DNA of 11,857 nucleotides, taken from positions 1-11,857 of the forward strand of contig PXAP01000350.1 of assembly GCA_003567115.1 (NCBI GenBank). The letters are read 5' to 3'. The translations under genes were made by a program, and so were the position numbers. This document shows, piece after piece, positions 1-7,179 of the stretch. Position 1 is the first letter of the stretch, and each line of letters opens with the position of its first letter. The DNA is from Bacteroidota bacterium. Lineage in GTDB: Bacteria; Bacteroidota; Bacteroidia; Bacteroidales; PUMT01. The notes under the pieces are model-generated. The model saw only the letters and a program-made list of their open reading frames with translations, made no database searches and was not told the DNA's origin.

Positions 1-647
1 GATGGACTGACATGGGGCTTTACGACAGTGAGGGATTTCCGCCACGTGAAATTGTAAGAAATAAGCTGAAGGAAAAGCTTATATATATGAAGGGAAGAGA
101 GGAAAAGCCCGATACAATAACTTTTGCAGGTAATGGCGAACCTACAATTCATCCTTTTTTCGGAGCTGTTATTGAGGATACAATGCTGCTTCGCGATCGT
201 TTTGCTCCTGATGCAAAGATAGCGGTGCTTTCAAACGGGACCATGCTTGATGACCCCAATGTTTTCAGCGCTCTTGAAATGGTCGATATGAATATACTTA
301 AAATTGACTCTGCCAGGGAGGAAACAGCGAAACTGATGAACCAGCCGGCAGAGGGTTTCAGCTACAAGCGCCTGGTGGAAAATATTATGCGGTTTAAAGG
401 CAGGTTTATTTTGCAGACTATGTTCATAAGAGGTGTCTGCCAGGGGAGGGTGGTGGATAATGCTACTGAAGAGGAACTGCGGCAATGGCTTCAGCTTGTC
501 AGGCGGCTCAGACCGCAGATGGTAATGGTGTACACTATTGCCCGGGATACTCCTGCCGTGGGATTGCATAAGATACCGGCAAAAGAGTTGCATCGTATTG
601 CGGCAAGAGTTCAAGATTTGGGTATCGCCGTGCAGATATCGGAATGA
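1..647 (+). CDS. Radical SAM protein, 5' end missing
   Basis: This is the C-terminal ~215 residues of a radical SAM enzyme; the reading frame is open to the window edge (frame at base 3) and ends with TGA at 645-647. The first visible residues are WTDMG. In Bacteroidota members of this family that I recall, such a segment directly follows the CxxxCxxC [4Fe-4S] motif, so the cluster cysteines lie just upstream and are not visible. The FAGNGEPTIHP segment (near base 133) fits the conserved glycine-rich/GEP motif after the cluster, used in SAM binding. LSNGT and LKIDS follow at typical barrel spacing. The enzyme presumably cleaves S-adenosylmethionine to start radical chemistry, but its substrate cannot be told from this part. 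The ATG at base 12 is an internal methionine, not a likely start. The next gene starts 178 bases downstream. Confidence 0.85.
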   Translation, partial: WTDMGLYDSEGFPPREIVRNKLKEKLIYMKGREEKPDTITFAGNGEPTIHPFFGAVIEDTMLLRDRFAPDAKIAVLSNGTMLDDPNVFSALEMVDMNILKIDSAREETAKLMNQPAEGFSYKRLVENIMRFKGRFILQTMFIRGVCQGRVVDNATEEELRQWLQLVRRLRPQMVMVYTIARDTPAVGLHKIPAKELHRIAARVQDLGIAVQISE

Positions 648-825
648 TATTTCAGGCAGTTATGTCTCCTGCTTTATAATCAGGGCTTTATCTGTTCATA
701 TTTATTTTTTAATTCTAAGACAGAACCCGCCATGTAATGATCACTGACAGGTAAGGATTATTACCAGCGGCTTGTATAGCCGGGGCTTGCGGGGAGCTCA
801 GTTTATTGTTAAAATAACTGTAAGG
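648..825 (+). other. Intergenic region with no confident signal
   Basis: This gap before the glycosyltransferase holds no gene. It has a small 5-bp hairpin (CGGCT 768-772 with AGCCG 778-782) and a TAAGG directly before ATG 826. No clear Bacteroidota promoter pair is seen. Confidence 0.5.
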
Positions 826-2250
826 ATGGGAAAGTTGAGTGTGCTGGTTTGTCCGATGGACTGGGGACTGGGCCATGCCTCCCGTTGTGTTCCCGTAATT
901 AAGGCCTTCCTCAGGGCCGGGTGCCGGGTGATTGTGGCTTGCTCCGGGCCGGGCGCTGAACTTATTAAAAAGGAGTTTAAACTCTCCGGTCCTGATCAGC
1001 CGGCTGAAGGGAGTGCCGGTTCAGAAGAATTAACCGGGAAAACCGCCTGTGCAGCAAATTTCGTAGTTAGAAACACCGGGCTGACGGAAGATGCAATCAG
1101 CAATAACAGGCTGCAGCTGCTTCCTTTTCCCGGCTTTTCTGTTTCCTATTCCCGCCGGTATCTTTTTATCAGGTTGTTGTTCCGGATACCGGCTTTTTTA
1201 TATCATACCGTACGTGAAAAAAAAATTCTCAGGGGGTTGGTGGAAAAGTTCAAACCCGATCTGATAGTTTCTGATAACCGGTACGGGCTTACACACAAAT
1301 CGGTGCCGTCGGTTCTGATAACTCACCAGATCAGGCCTGCCCTTCCCGGCTGGCTGCGTATGCTTGAAGGTCCTCTCTCGCTGGTGATCAGACACCGGTT
1401 AAAGGCTTTTGATCAATGCTGGATACCCGATTTCAGGGATGCCAGTGCCGCCGGACGATTGATAAGGGGGTGGGAGAAGATCCCTGCCGTGTATTTTACA
1501 GGTTGGCTGAGCAGGTTTTCGCCGGCAGTGCCTTCTGCTTTTTCAGGATCTTCTGTCCCTCCCGGATCTTCTGTCCCTCCCGGATCTTCTGTCCCTCCCC
1601 GTTTTTCGGTTCATCCCGGACCTTCTGTTACTCCCCGGTTTTCAGCTGCCGGTGAATTTCCGTTTTATTGCAAATCAGCTGACCCCGGCGAAAGCTCTTT
1701 TCGCTACAGGGTTATGGTTATTTTGTCGGGGCCTGAACCTCAGCGCAGTATGCTGGAGGAGATAATCATTGAAAGTATGGGGGGCACCGGGATGAGAATG
1801 CTGATTGTCAGGGGACTGCCGTTTGGTTCCCCGGAAAGGGGAAAAAGGGGGGAAATGGAAATAGTTACTTATCTAAATTCGGATGATATGCTGAAAGCTC
1901 TCAGGGAATCAGAGGTTATAGTGTGCCGCAGTGGATACAGCTCTGTTATGGATCTGCTGACAACGGGCAAGAGGGCAGTGCTGATACCTACTCCGGGACA
2001 GACCGAACAGGAGTACCTGGGGCACTGGCTGGAGAGTAAAGGATGGTTCAGGATGATCAGACAGAAGGATCTTGATGCTGAAATGCTTATGAAACGGATT
2101 AGGGATACGGACAGGGATGCAGGGCAGGGAAAACCGGCCGTAAGGCACTTTGCAGGGCACAGATATTTTTTTGGAATGCCTGGTTGCCCGGCAGGAAGTG
2201 ATCTCCTGCAGGAGAGGGTGGAGAAAATTGTCAGAAGTCCCGGTGGTTGA
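826..2250 (+). CDS. GT-B-fold glycosyltransferase (family 28/MurG-like) with repeat linker
   Basis: Probable cytoplasmic or membrane-associated glycosyltransferase of 474 residues with two Rossmann-like domains. The N-terminal acceptor domain opens with the glycine-rich loop DWGLGHASRC (residues 12-21), as in MurG-like and related UDP-sugar enzymes. The C-terminal donor domain carries CRSGYSS (about 367-373) and PTPGQTEQEYLG (about 388-399), typical of the nucleotide-sugar pocket. Residues 235-276 form a Pro/Ser/Gly-rich linker encoded by 18-bp tandem repeats; this replaces the usual short interdomain connector. I chose ATG 826 because the GT-B core begins right after it. The frame runs open to a TTG at 772, but that 18-residue extension looks unlike a protein start and has no clear ribosome site. 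No signal peptide or transmembrane helix is evident. Donor and acceptor are unknown; no polysaccharide or cell-wall genes flank it. Confidence 0.8.
   Translation: MGKLSVLVCPMDWGLGHASRCVPVIKAFLRAGCRVIVACSGPGAELIKKEFKLSGPDQPAEGSAGSEELTGKTACAANFVVRNTGLTEDAISNNRLQLLPFPGFSVSYSRRYLFIRLLFRIPAFLYHTVREKKILRGLVEKFKPDLIVSDNRYGLTHKSVPSVLITHQIRPALPGWLRMLEGPLSLVIRHRLKAFDQCWIPDFRDASAAGRLIRGWEKIPAVYFTGWLSRFSPAVPSAFSGSSVPPGSSVPPGSSVPPRFSVHPGPSVTPRFSAAGEFPFYCKSADPGESSFRYRVMVILSGPEPQRSMLEEIIIESMGGTGMRMLIVRGLPFGSPERGKRGEMEIVTYLNSDDMLKALRESEVIVCRSGYSSVMDLLTTGKRAVLIPTPGQTEQEYLGHWLESKGWFRMIRQKDLDAEMLMKRIRDTDRDAGQGKPAVRHFAGHRYFFGMPGCPAGSDLLQERVEKIVRSPGG
1528..1653 (+). repeat. 18-bp coding minisatellite (GSSVPP repeats)
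   Basis: Seven 18-bp units lie in frame inside the glycosyltransferase. Units at 1546-1563, 1564-1581 and 1582-1599 are identical (GGATCTTCTGTCCCTCCC) and encode Gly-Ser-Ser-Val-Pro-Pro. Units at 1528-1545, 1600-1617, 1618-1635 and 1636-1653 are degenerate relatives (for example GPSVTP, RFSVHP). Because the unit is a multiple of three, copy-number change would lengthen or shorten the interdomain linker without breaking the frame. Confidence 0.9.
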
Positions 2251-2275
2251 AAAATTGATTTTATTCTCCGGACAA

Positions 2276-2297
2276 AATGCCGTATCTGCATGGCATT
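2276..2297 (+). terminator. Hairpin after the glycosyltransferase, possible terminator
   Basis: AATGCC (2276-2281) pairs with GGCATT (2292-2297). The stem can extend inward by a G-T and a T-A pair, leaving a 6-base loop. It lies 25 bases after the glycosyltransferase stop, in the gap between two convergent genes. No proper T-run follows (only an A/T-rich ataatattt), so it is a weak candidate. Confidence 0.3.
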
Positions 2298-2305
2298 ATA
2301 ATATT

Positions 2306-2377
2306 TCCGGGAAAGTAAACAGTGCCGGGGAAGCTTGTGGTGCCGGGAAAGTTTATGATGCAGGAGAAGCTGATGTT
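2306..2377. repeat. Four imperfect 18-bp tandem repeats, intergenic
   Basis: Units at 2306-2323, 2324-2341, 2342-2359 and 2360-2377 share the pattern gCCGGGaAAGttt, with a few differences per unit. They lie in the gap between the convergent glycosyltransferase and PAP2-like genes. One plus-strand frame reads as a hexapeptide repeat of the AGKVYD type and stops at 2383. That frame otherwise overlaps the end of the glycosyltransferase gene, so I do not call it a gene. Confidence 0.75.
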
Positions 2378-2399
2378 TATTGACCCGGAGGTTATTTTT

Positions 2400-3005
2400 T
2401 CAGTAATTGTACAGCATGAAAAATGCCAGCGCCACCCCGCTCAGATAACCCAGGTAAACCTCCGAAGGTTTGTGGGCTTTAAGCTTCAGCCTGGCCCATC
2501 CCGTCAGGCCCCCGGCCAGAAAAGCAAGTGAAAGCCAGAGATGCAGATTGATATTGAACCTGAAAGCCACGGCAAGGAGCATGCCGGCGAGGGCACCGAG
2601 GGCTGTCATGTGCAGGCTTATCTTGTACTTAAGCGATATCAGTGCACAAATCAGTATGGCAAGAGACGCCGTTATGGTGTAGGTGCTTACCAGTCCGGGA
2701 GCGTTCATTCTTGACAACATATACCAGGTAAAACTGTAGAATACAAAAGTGATCAACAGTGGCAGGAAACGTTCGCGGTGATCGGCCAGTCGGATATCAC
2801 TGATCATCCGCTGAAGCCTCATAAAAGGAAATATAATGAGGGGAAGGATGGTGGTTCCTGTAATAAGTATAATAAAAATAGCCCTTTTTTGCGGAAAGGA
2901 GAGAAAATCAAGGTATGTGCCCGAGTTGAACAGGATCAGCAGGCCAACGGGGGGCATTATGAAAGGATTGAAGATAATGGAAATAATTATGGCCAGAATT
3001 TGCAT
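2400..3005 (-). CDS. PAP2-superfamily-like integral membrane protein
   Basis: A 201-residue, very hydrophobic protein with about five or six membrane segments, resembling the PAP2 (type 2 phosphatidic acid phosphatase) superfamily. Members dephosphorylate lipid or isoprenoid phosphates at the membrane. The C-terminal third keeps remnants of the signature: KISLH (128-132) at the place of the PSGH motif, and R172-x5-H178-x3-E182 at the place of SR-x5-H-x3-D. The first motif (K-x6-RP) is not clear; only an R-rich loop ending ERFLP stands in its place. Catalysis is therefore uncertain. ATG 3005 is preferred: it lies 19 bases after the rpoN stop and begins the first membrane helix (MQILAIIISII). 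Starting at 3083 would add 26 hydrophilic residues overlapping rpoN. It is probably co-transcribed with rpoN. Confidence 0.7.
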   Translation of the reverse strand: MQILAIIISIIFNPFIMPPVGLLILFNSGTYLDFLSFPQKRAIFIILITGTTILPLIIFPFMRLQRMISDIRLADHRERFLPLLITFVFYSFTWYMLSRMNAPGLVSTYTITASLAILICALISLKYKISLHMTALGALAGMLLAVAFRFNINLHLWLSLAFLAGGLTGWARLKLKAHKPSEVYLGYLSGVALAFFMLYNY

Positions 3006-3024
3006 AGGGGATGGTTTGAGAAGA

Positions 3025-4482
3025 TCAGAGTTCTTTTCGGAGCCTGGCAACGGGTATATTAAGCTGTTCCCTGTATTTGGCAACAGTGCGTCGGGCCAGA
3101 TTATAACCTCTTTCCTTGAGTATTGATACCAGCTTCTCGTCCGTCAGGGGAGTACGCTTATCTTCACTGGCAATGCATTCGGCAAGGATGTTTTTTATTT
3201 CGCGGGTGGATACCTCCCCGCCCGATTCTCTTTGAAGGCCCTCGGAGAAGAAGGACTTAAGGGGAAAGATCCCGAAATGAGTCTGTATATATTTGCTGTT
3301 TGCCACCCGGCTGATGGTGGAAATGTCAAGTCCTGTTTTTTCAGCAATATTTTTAAGTATCATCGGTTTGAGCTTTGTCTCATCTCCCTCTTCAAAATAC
3401 TCTCTCTGGTATTCGATAATGGCGTTCATGGTAATCAGAAGGGTGTTCTGCCTCTGTAAAATGGCGTCTATAAACCATCTGGCCGAATCCAGCTTTTGCT
3501 TCACAAAATTTACTGTATCCTTGTCTTTCTTGTCGGATTTGTTTTTCCGGTGGGCATATGTTTCGAGCATTTCACTGTAGGTATGGTTTATGCGTAGCTC
3601 GGGAACATTCCGGGAATTCAGGCTTAGCGTGAATTCACCATCTTTTATGTCCAGAATGAAGTCCGGTATTATCTGATGCAATGACTGCTGGGAGGAATCA
3701 CTATATGTGCTGCCGGGCCTGGGATTAAGCTTAAGTATCTCATCTATGGCATACTTCAGTTCATCTTCCGTGATATTCATACGTTTCAGGATCTTGTCGT
3801 AATGCTTTCTTGTGAACTCCATAAAATGGGATTTGATAATCCGGCGGGCCAGGGCTATGGAGTGAACGGACTGGTCCTTTCGGTTAATCTGCAGAAGAAG
3901 GCATTCCTGAAGGTCGCGTGCTCCCACGCCGGGAGGGTCAAAATCCTGCACCTTCTCAAGTATCTCGTAAAGCTCTTCTTCTGAAGTTGTTATATTTTCG
4001 GTAAAGGCCAGATCATCAACAATGGCTTCGAGCTTTCGCCTGAGATAACCGTCATCATCCATATTTCCCAAAATGTACCTGGCCAGTAATTCCTGCCTTT
4101 CCGTCAGCGAACGCAAACCGAGCTGACTTTCCAGGTATGCATGGAAACCGGTTGATGAGCCGACAGGTATCTCCGGCTTTCTGTCGTCATCGGAATAGTT
4201 GTTTGTACTTAGCTTATAAGAGGGTATTTCATCATCTTCCATATAATCTTCAATCGAAAACTCCTCGTCATCCTGGTCTTTTTCATCGGTGGTTGCTTCC
4301 TCTTCCTCCCCTGCTGCATCTGAATCATTACTATCTATTTCTTCCAGTACCGGATTTTCCTCGAGCTCCTTCTTGATCCTTTGTTCAAGCTGCATAGCAG
4401 GTATCTCCAGCAGCTTGATCATTTGAATCTGCTGGGGAGAAAGCCTTTGAAGCAACTTTTGGTTTAATCTTTGCTTTAACAT
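3025..4482 (-). CDS. rpoN: RNA polymerase sigma-54 factor
   Basis: Sigma-54 (RpoN), 485 residues, directs RNA polymerase to -24/-12 promoters and needs an AAA+ activator to open them. The Gln/Leu-rich region I is at the N terminus (residues 1-48, ending KELEENPVLEE). A strongly acidic region II follows at about 49-105, rich in Asp and Glu. The core-binding domain lies in the middle. The helix-turn-helix region is at about 376-397 (IAEKTGLDISTISRVANS), followed by GIFPLKSFFSEG (404-415). The RpoN box ARRTVAKYRE is intact at 463-472. Start ATG 4482 has a modest AGG upstream (CAGGtaaaaacATG). The PAP2-like gene follows 19 bases downstream, and asnS ends 207 bases upstream on the same strand. No sigma-54 activator gene is in the window. 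Confidence 0.97.
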   Translation of the reverse strand: MLKQRLNQKLLQRLSPQQIQMIKLLEIPAMQLEQRIKKELEENPVLEEIDSNDSDAAGEEEEATTDEKDQDDEEFSIEDYMEDDEIPSYKLSTNNYSDDDRKPEIPVGSSTGFHAYLESQLGLRSLTERQELLARYILGNMDDDGYLRRKLEAIVDDLAFTENITTSEEELYEILEKVQDFDPPGVGARDLQECLLLQINRKDQSVHSIALARRIIKSHFMEFTRKHYDKILKRMNITEDELKYAIDEILKLNPRPGSTYSDSSQQSLHQIIPDFILDIKDGEFTLSLNSRNVPELRINHTYSEMLETYAHRKNKSDKKDKDTVNFVKQKLDSARWFIDAILQRQNTLLITMNAIIEYQREYFEEGDETKLKPMILKNIAEKTGLDISTISRVANSKYIQTHFGIFPLKSFFSEGLQRESGGEVSTREIKNILAECIASEDKRTPLTDEKLVSILKERGYNLARRTVAKYREQLNIPVARLRKEL

Positions 4483-4490
4483 GTTTTTAC

Positions 4491-4590
4491 CTGAGTCTTC
4501 CTTTTCTGAGTCTTCCTTTTGTCTTCTTTTTTTTGAGTCTTCCTTTTTTCCCGGACTTTCCTTTTTTTACCCGGGTCTTCTTTTTTTTTA
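4491..4590. repeat. Polypyrimidine/polypurine repeat tract in the rpoN leader
   Basis: About 100 bases of almost pure C/T on the plus strand, so A/G-rich on the rpoN-sense strand. TGAGTCTTCCTTTT occurs three times exactly (4492-4505, 4507-4520, 4534-4547). Two degenerate relatives follow, starting near 4551 (CCGGACTTTCCTTTTTTT) and 4571 (CCGGGTCTTCTTTTTTTT). The tract begins 8 bases before the rpoN ATG. In the rpoN transcript it would read as repeated AAAAGGAAGACUCA blocks, which resemble ribosome-site sequence. Confidence 0.85.
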
Positions 4591-4689
4591 TGCACAGTGG
4601 GAAACCATATGCATGCAATTTACAAAATATTTTTCTAACAATACAGTTATGCTGATTTTACCGGGAATTTCAGCGAAAGTGGTAACACG

Positions 4690-6087
4690 TTAAAATTCAG
4701 CATTATTGGGTGTTCTTGGGAAGGGAATGACATCTCTTATATTACCCATACCCGTAATAAAAAGCATCATCCTCTCAAAACCCAGTCCGAATCCGGCATG
4801 GGGGGCACTTCCGAAGCGACGGGTATCAAGGTACCACCATAAGTCTTTCCGGGGTAAATTAAGTTCCGTGATCCGGCTTTCCAGCTTCTGCATATTCTCT
4901 TCCCGCTGGGAACCTCCCACTATCTCACCTATCCGGGGAAAAAGAACATCCATGGCACGGACTGTTTTGCCGTCTTCGTTCTGCTTCATATAAAAGGGCT
5001 TTATCTTTTTGGGGTAACCGGTGATGATAACAGCCTTTTTGAAATGCTTTTCAACCAGGTACCTTTCATGCTCCGACTGCAGGTCCGATCCCCAGTTGGT
5101 CGGAAACTCGAATTTTACCCCCGAGGTGTTAAGAATATCTATGGCCTCCGTGTAGGTTATCCTTACAAAATCGGAGTTTATTACCGAGTTGAGCCTGGAG
5201 AGAAGATCCTTGTCGTACATATTGTTGAGAAACTGCAGATCTTCAAAGTAGTTCTCCAGCGCATAAACAACCAGGTATTTGAGAAAATCCTCCGCCAGGT
5301 CCATGTTGTCATTGATATCATAAAATGCCATCTCGGGCTCTATCATCCAGAATTCAGCCAAATGCCTTGGTGTATTGGAGTTTTCAGCACGGAAAGTAGG
5401 ACCGAAAGTGTAGATATCGGACAGTGCAAGTGCTCCGAGTTCACCTTCAAGCTGGCCTGAAACGGTAAGATTGGTCTCTCTGCCAAAGAAATCCTCCCTG
5501 TAATCGATCTGCCCCTCTCCGTTTTTGGGAGGGTTCATCATGTCAAGGGTGGTTACCCTGAACATCTCTCCTGCACCTTCGGCATCCGAGCCGGTGATAA
5601 TAGGTGTGTGAAGGTAGTAAAAGCCGTTGTCGTTAAAATATTTGTGAATGGCATATGACATGGCATGACGCAGCCTCAGTATGGCTCCGAAGGTGTTGGT
5701 GCGGGGCCTCAGATGGGCTATCTCCCTGAGAAACTCCAGGGAATGCCCCTTTTTTTGAAGGGGATAGCTTCCCGGGTCGGCCGGCCCGTAAAGTTCTATT
5801 TTTGTTGCTTTGATCTCAACATCCTGCCCGCTGCCCATCGAGGGGGTAAGCGTTCCGGTAACCGATATGCAGGCTCCGGTGGTGACCTGCCTGAGGAGAT
5901 CTTCAGGAAAATCGGTTATGTCGGCAACAATCTGTATATTATTTATTGTAGAGCCGTCATTAAGGGCTATAAAGGCAATTTTTTTACTGCCCCGGCGGGT
6001 TTTTACCCACCCCTTTAGGGTGAATTCACTTCCAAATTTACTTGAAATCAGTACTTCCCTGATTTTAGTTCTTTTTTTAATACTCAT
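4690..6087 (-). CDS. asnS: Asparaginyl-tRNA synthetase
   Basis: Cytoplasmic class IIb asparaginyl-tRNA synthetase that charges tRNA-Asn with asparagine using ATP. It is 465 residues from ATG 6087, matching the usual ~466. The N-terminal OB-fold anticodon-binding domain begins with FTLKGWVKTRRGSKKIAFI. Motif 2 is FRAENSNTPRHLAEF (232-246), holding the ATP-contacting FRAE arginine. Motif 3 is GLGFERM (434-440). The C terminus PRTPNNAEF is typical. The frame also runs open to 6177, but the 30 extra residues have no homology-like features and a -7 promoter box sits inside them, so 6087 is the better start. The next gene on this strand, rpoN, begins 207 bases downstream. Confidence 0.97.
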   Translation of the reverse strand: MSIKKRTKIREVLISSKFGSEFTLKGWVKTRRGSKKIAFIALNDGSTINNIQIVADITDFPEDLLRQVTTGACISVTGTLTPSMGSGQDVEIKATKIELYGPADPGSYPLQKKGHSLEFLREIAHLRPRTNTFGAILRLRHAMSYAIHKYFNDNGFYYLHTPIITGSDAEGAGEMFRVTTLDMMNPPKNGEGQIDYREDFFGRETNLTVSGQLEGELGALALSDIYTFGPTFRAENSNTPRHLAEFWMIEPEMAFYDINDNMDLAEDFLKYLVVYALENYFEDLQFLNNMYDKDLLSRLNSVINSDFVRITYTEAIDILNTSGVKFEFPTNWGSDLQSEHERYLVEKHFKKAVIITGYPKKIKPFYMKQNEDGKTVRAMDVLFPRIGEIVGGSQREENMQKLESRITELNLPRKDLWWYLDTRRFGSAPHAGFGLGFERMMLFITGMGNIRDVIPFPRTPNNAEF

Positions 6088-6113
6088 TTTATATGCAGTT
6101 GAAAAATTTTGTG

Positions 6114-6121
6114 CAAAAATA
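6114..6121 (-). promoter_or_regulatory. Candidate Bacteroidota -7 promoter element for asnS
   Basis: On the minus strand this reads TATTTTTG, a perfect match to the Bacteroidota -7 consensus TAnnTTTG. It lies 26 bases upstream of the asnS ATG, giving a short leader. The expected -33 TTG/TTTG element is not clear; only a TTC is near the right place, about 22 bases upstream. Confidence 0.35.
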
Positions 6122-6231
6122 CGATTTTTGGGCTCATATCCCTGAACAGATGTGGCTAATTTCCCTGTTCCCCGCACCGTGCAGTTATGGTGGCAGGATA
6201 CCGGCCTGTAATTAATCGAAAAAAACTCCCC

Positions 6232-6308
6232 AAATTTATAACCTTTTCATTTTATAATTCGTATTACCATTAACTAAATTTATAACCTTTTGATTTTAAA
6301 ATTCGTAT
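6232..6308. repeat. 33-bp direct repeat at 44-bp offset upstream of usp
   Basis: Two copies, 6232-6264 and 6276-6308, match at 31 of 33 positions. Both start AAATTTATAACCTTTT and end AATTCGTAT, separated by 11 bases. The second copy ends 25 bases before the usp ATG. The offset of 44 bases is about four helical turns, so both copies face the same side of the DNA. They may be duplicated promoter or operator sites for usp, or simply a local duplication. Confidence 0.85.
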
Positions 6309-6333
6309 CTGTTAAAAATTAAACTCATAACCC

Positions 6334-7179
6334 ATGGAAACACCGGAAAAGGAAATTCTTGTTACCTGTGATTTCACACCAGTGTCAGAAAATGCCCTTG
6401 CTCATGCCCTGCGCATTTCCAAATATACTGACTGCCCCATCAGGCTTTTACATGTAGTTGATAATAATTCGAAAGTTAAGACAACTAAGGAAGAGGCGGA
6501 AAAAAAACTTTTGGATATCAGCAAAGATTTTTATGATATTAATAGTATAAAAATTGATTATGAGGTTCTTACCGGAACCATTTTCAATACTATCGGCAAA
6601 TATGCCACTGATCATAAGGCACGTATGGTTATAATGGGGACCCATGGTGTAAAGGGTATGCAGAAATTTACCGGCAGCCATGCACTAAAAGTGATAGTAA
6701 GCAGTAAAATACCGTTTCTGGTAGTACAGGATAAGCCTTCGGAGAAACACAGGTTCACTGATATAGTTTTCCCGATAGATTTCAAGGCAGAGACCAGGGA
6801 AAAGGTCTTCTGGGCAATCTACCTTTGCAGATATTTCAACTCACGGGTGCATCTTTTTAAGCCCTTTATCAGCGATAAGTCTATCCTTAAAAAGGTCAAT
6901 ATAAATTTGAACTTTGCAACCCGTTACCTTATCCAGAACAATATAGACTACAAAATACATACTGCCACCAAATCAGGTAATTTTGCAAAAGAGACTCTCT
7001 CTTTTGCTCAGGAGATAGATGCCGACCTTATACTGATCACCACCAGTAAAGGGATAGATATGACAAGTTATTTGCTCGGACTGCCCGAGCAGGAGATAAT
7101 AGCCAATAGTGCCGGGATTCCCGTGATGGCAGTAAATCCCCATGCAGGTGTCTCAACCATCCATTCGGTGATGTATTAG
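6334..7179 (+). CDS. Two-domain universal stress protein (UspA family)
   Basis: A 281-residue cytoplasmic protein made of two tandem Usp folds, a common arrangement in Bacteroidota. Domain 1 (about 5-140) begins EILVTCDFTPVSENAL and carries the nucleotide-binding signature GTHG-x8-GS (G102, G105, G114, S115), so it likely binds ATP. Domain 2 (about 147-270) begins TDIVFPIDF but the matching place reads TTSKGIDMTSYLLGL, without the glycine-rich signature, so it is probably a non-binding domain. Usp proteins respond to stress, starvation or low oxygen; the exact role here is unknown. Start ATG 6334 follows a long A/T-rich region with a direct repeat. The stop lies at the edge of the neighbouring PPK2 relic, so the last few residues (after AVNPHAG) might derive from a deletion junction. 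Confidence 0.9.
   Translation: METPEKEILVTCDFTPVSENALAHALRISKYTDCPIRLLHVVDNNSKVKTTKEEAEKKLLDISKDFYDINSIKIDYEVLTGTIFNTIGKYATDHKARMVIMGTHGVKGMQKFTGSHALKVIVSSKIPFLVVQDKPSEKHRFTDIVFPIDFKAETREKVFWAIYLCRYFNSRVHLFKPFISDKSILKKVNINLNFATRYLIQNNIDYKIHTATKSGNFAKETLSFAQEIDADLILITTSKGIDMTSYLLGLPEQEIIANSAGIPVMAVNPHAGVSTIHSVMY

Noticed and set aside
768..782. Small hairpin upstream of the glycosyltransferase
   Set aside because: Only 5 bp, no T-run, not clearly different from chance; not called as a terminator or riboswitch.
1416..1655. Plus-strand ORF with repeated IFCPSR peptides
   Set aside because: It is the 18-bp minisatellite of the glycosyltransferase read in another frame; the enzyme frame has conserved motifs on both sides.
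2150..2383. 77-codon plus-strand ORF ending in hexapeptide repeats
   Set aside because: It overlaps the end of the glycosyltransferase gene and is open mostly because of the 18-bp repeat; no start signal or recognisable domain.
4481..4693. 70-codon plus-strand ORF rich in Ser/Phe
   Set aside because: Low-complexity reading of the polypyrimidine tract, antisense to the rpoN leader.
4953..4970. TGGCAC...TTGC resembling a sigma-54 -24/-12 promoter
   Set aside because: The spacer is 8 rather than 5 bases and it lies inside asnS.
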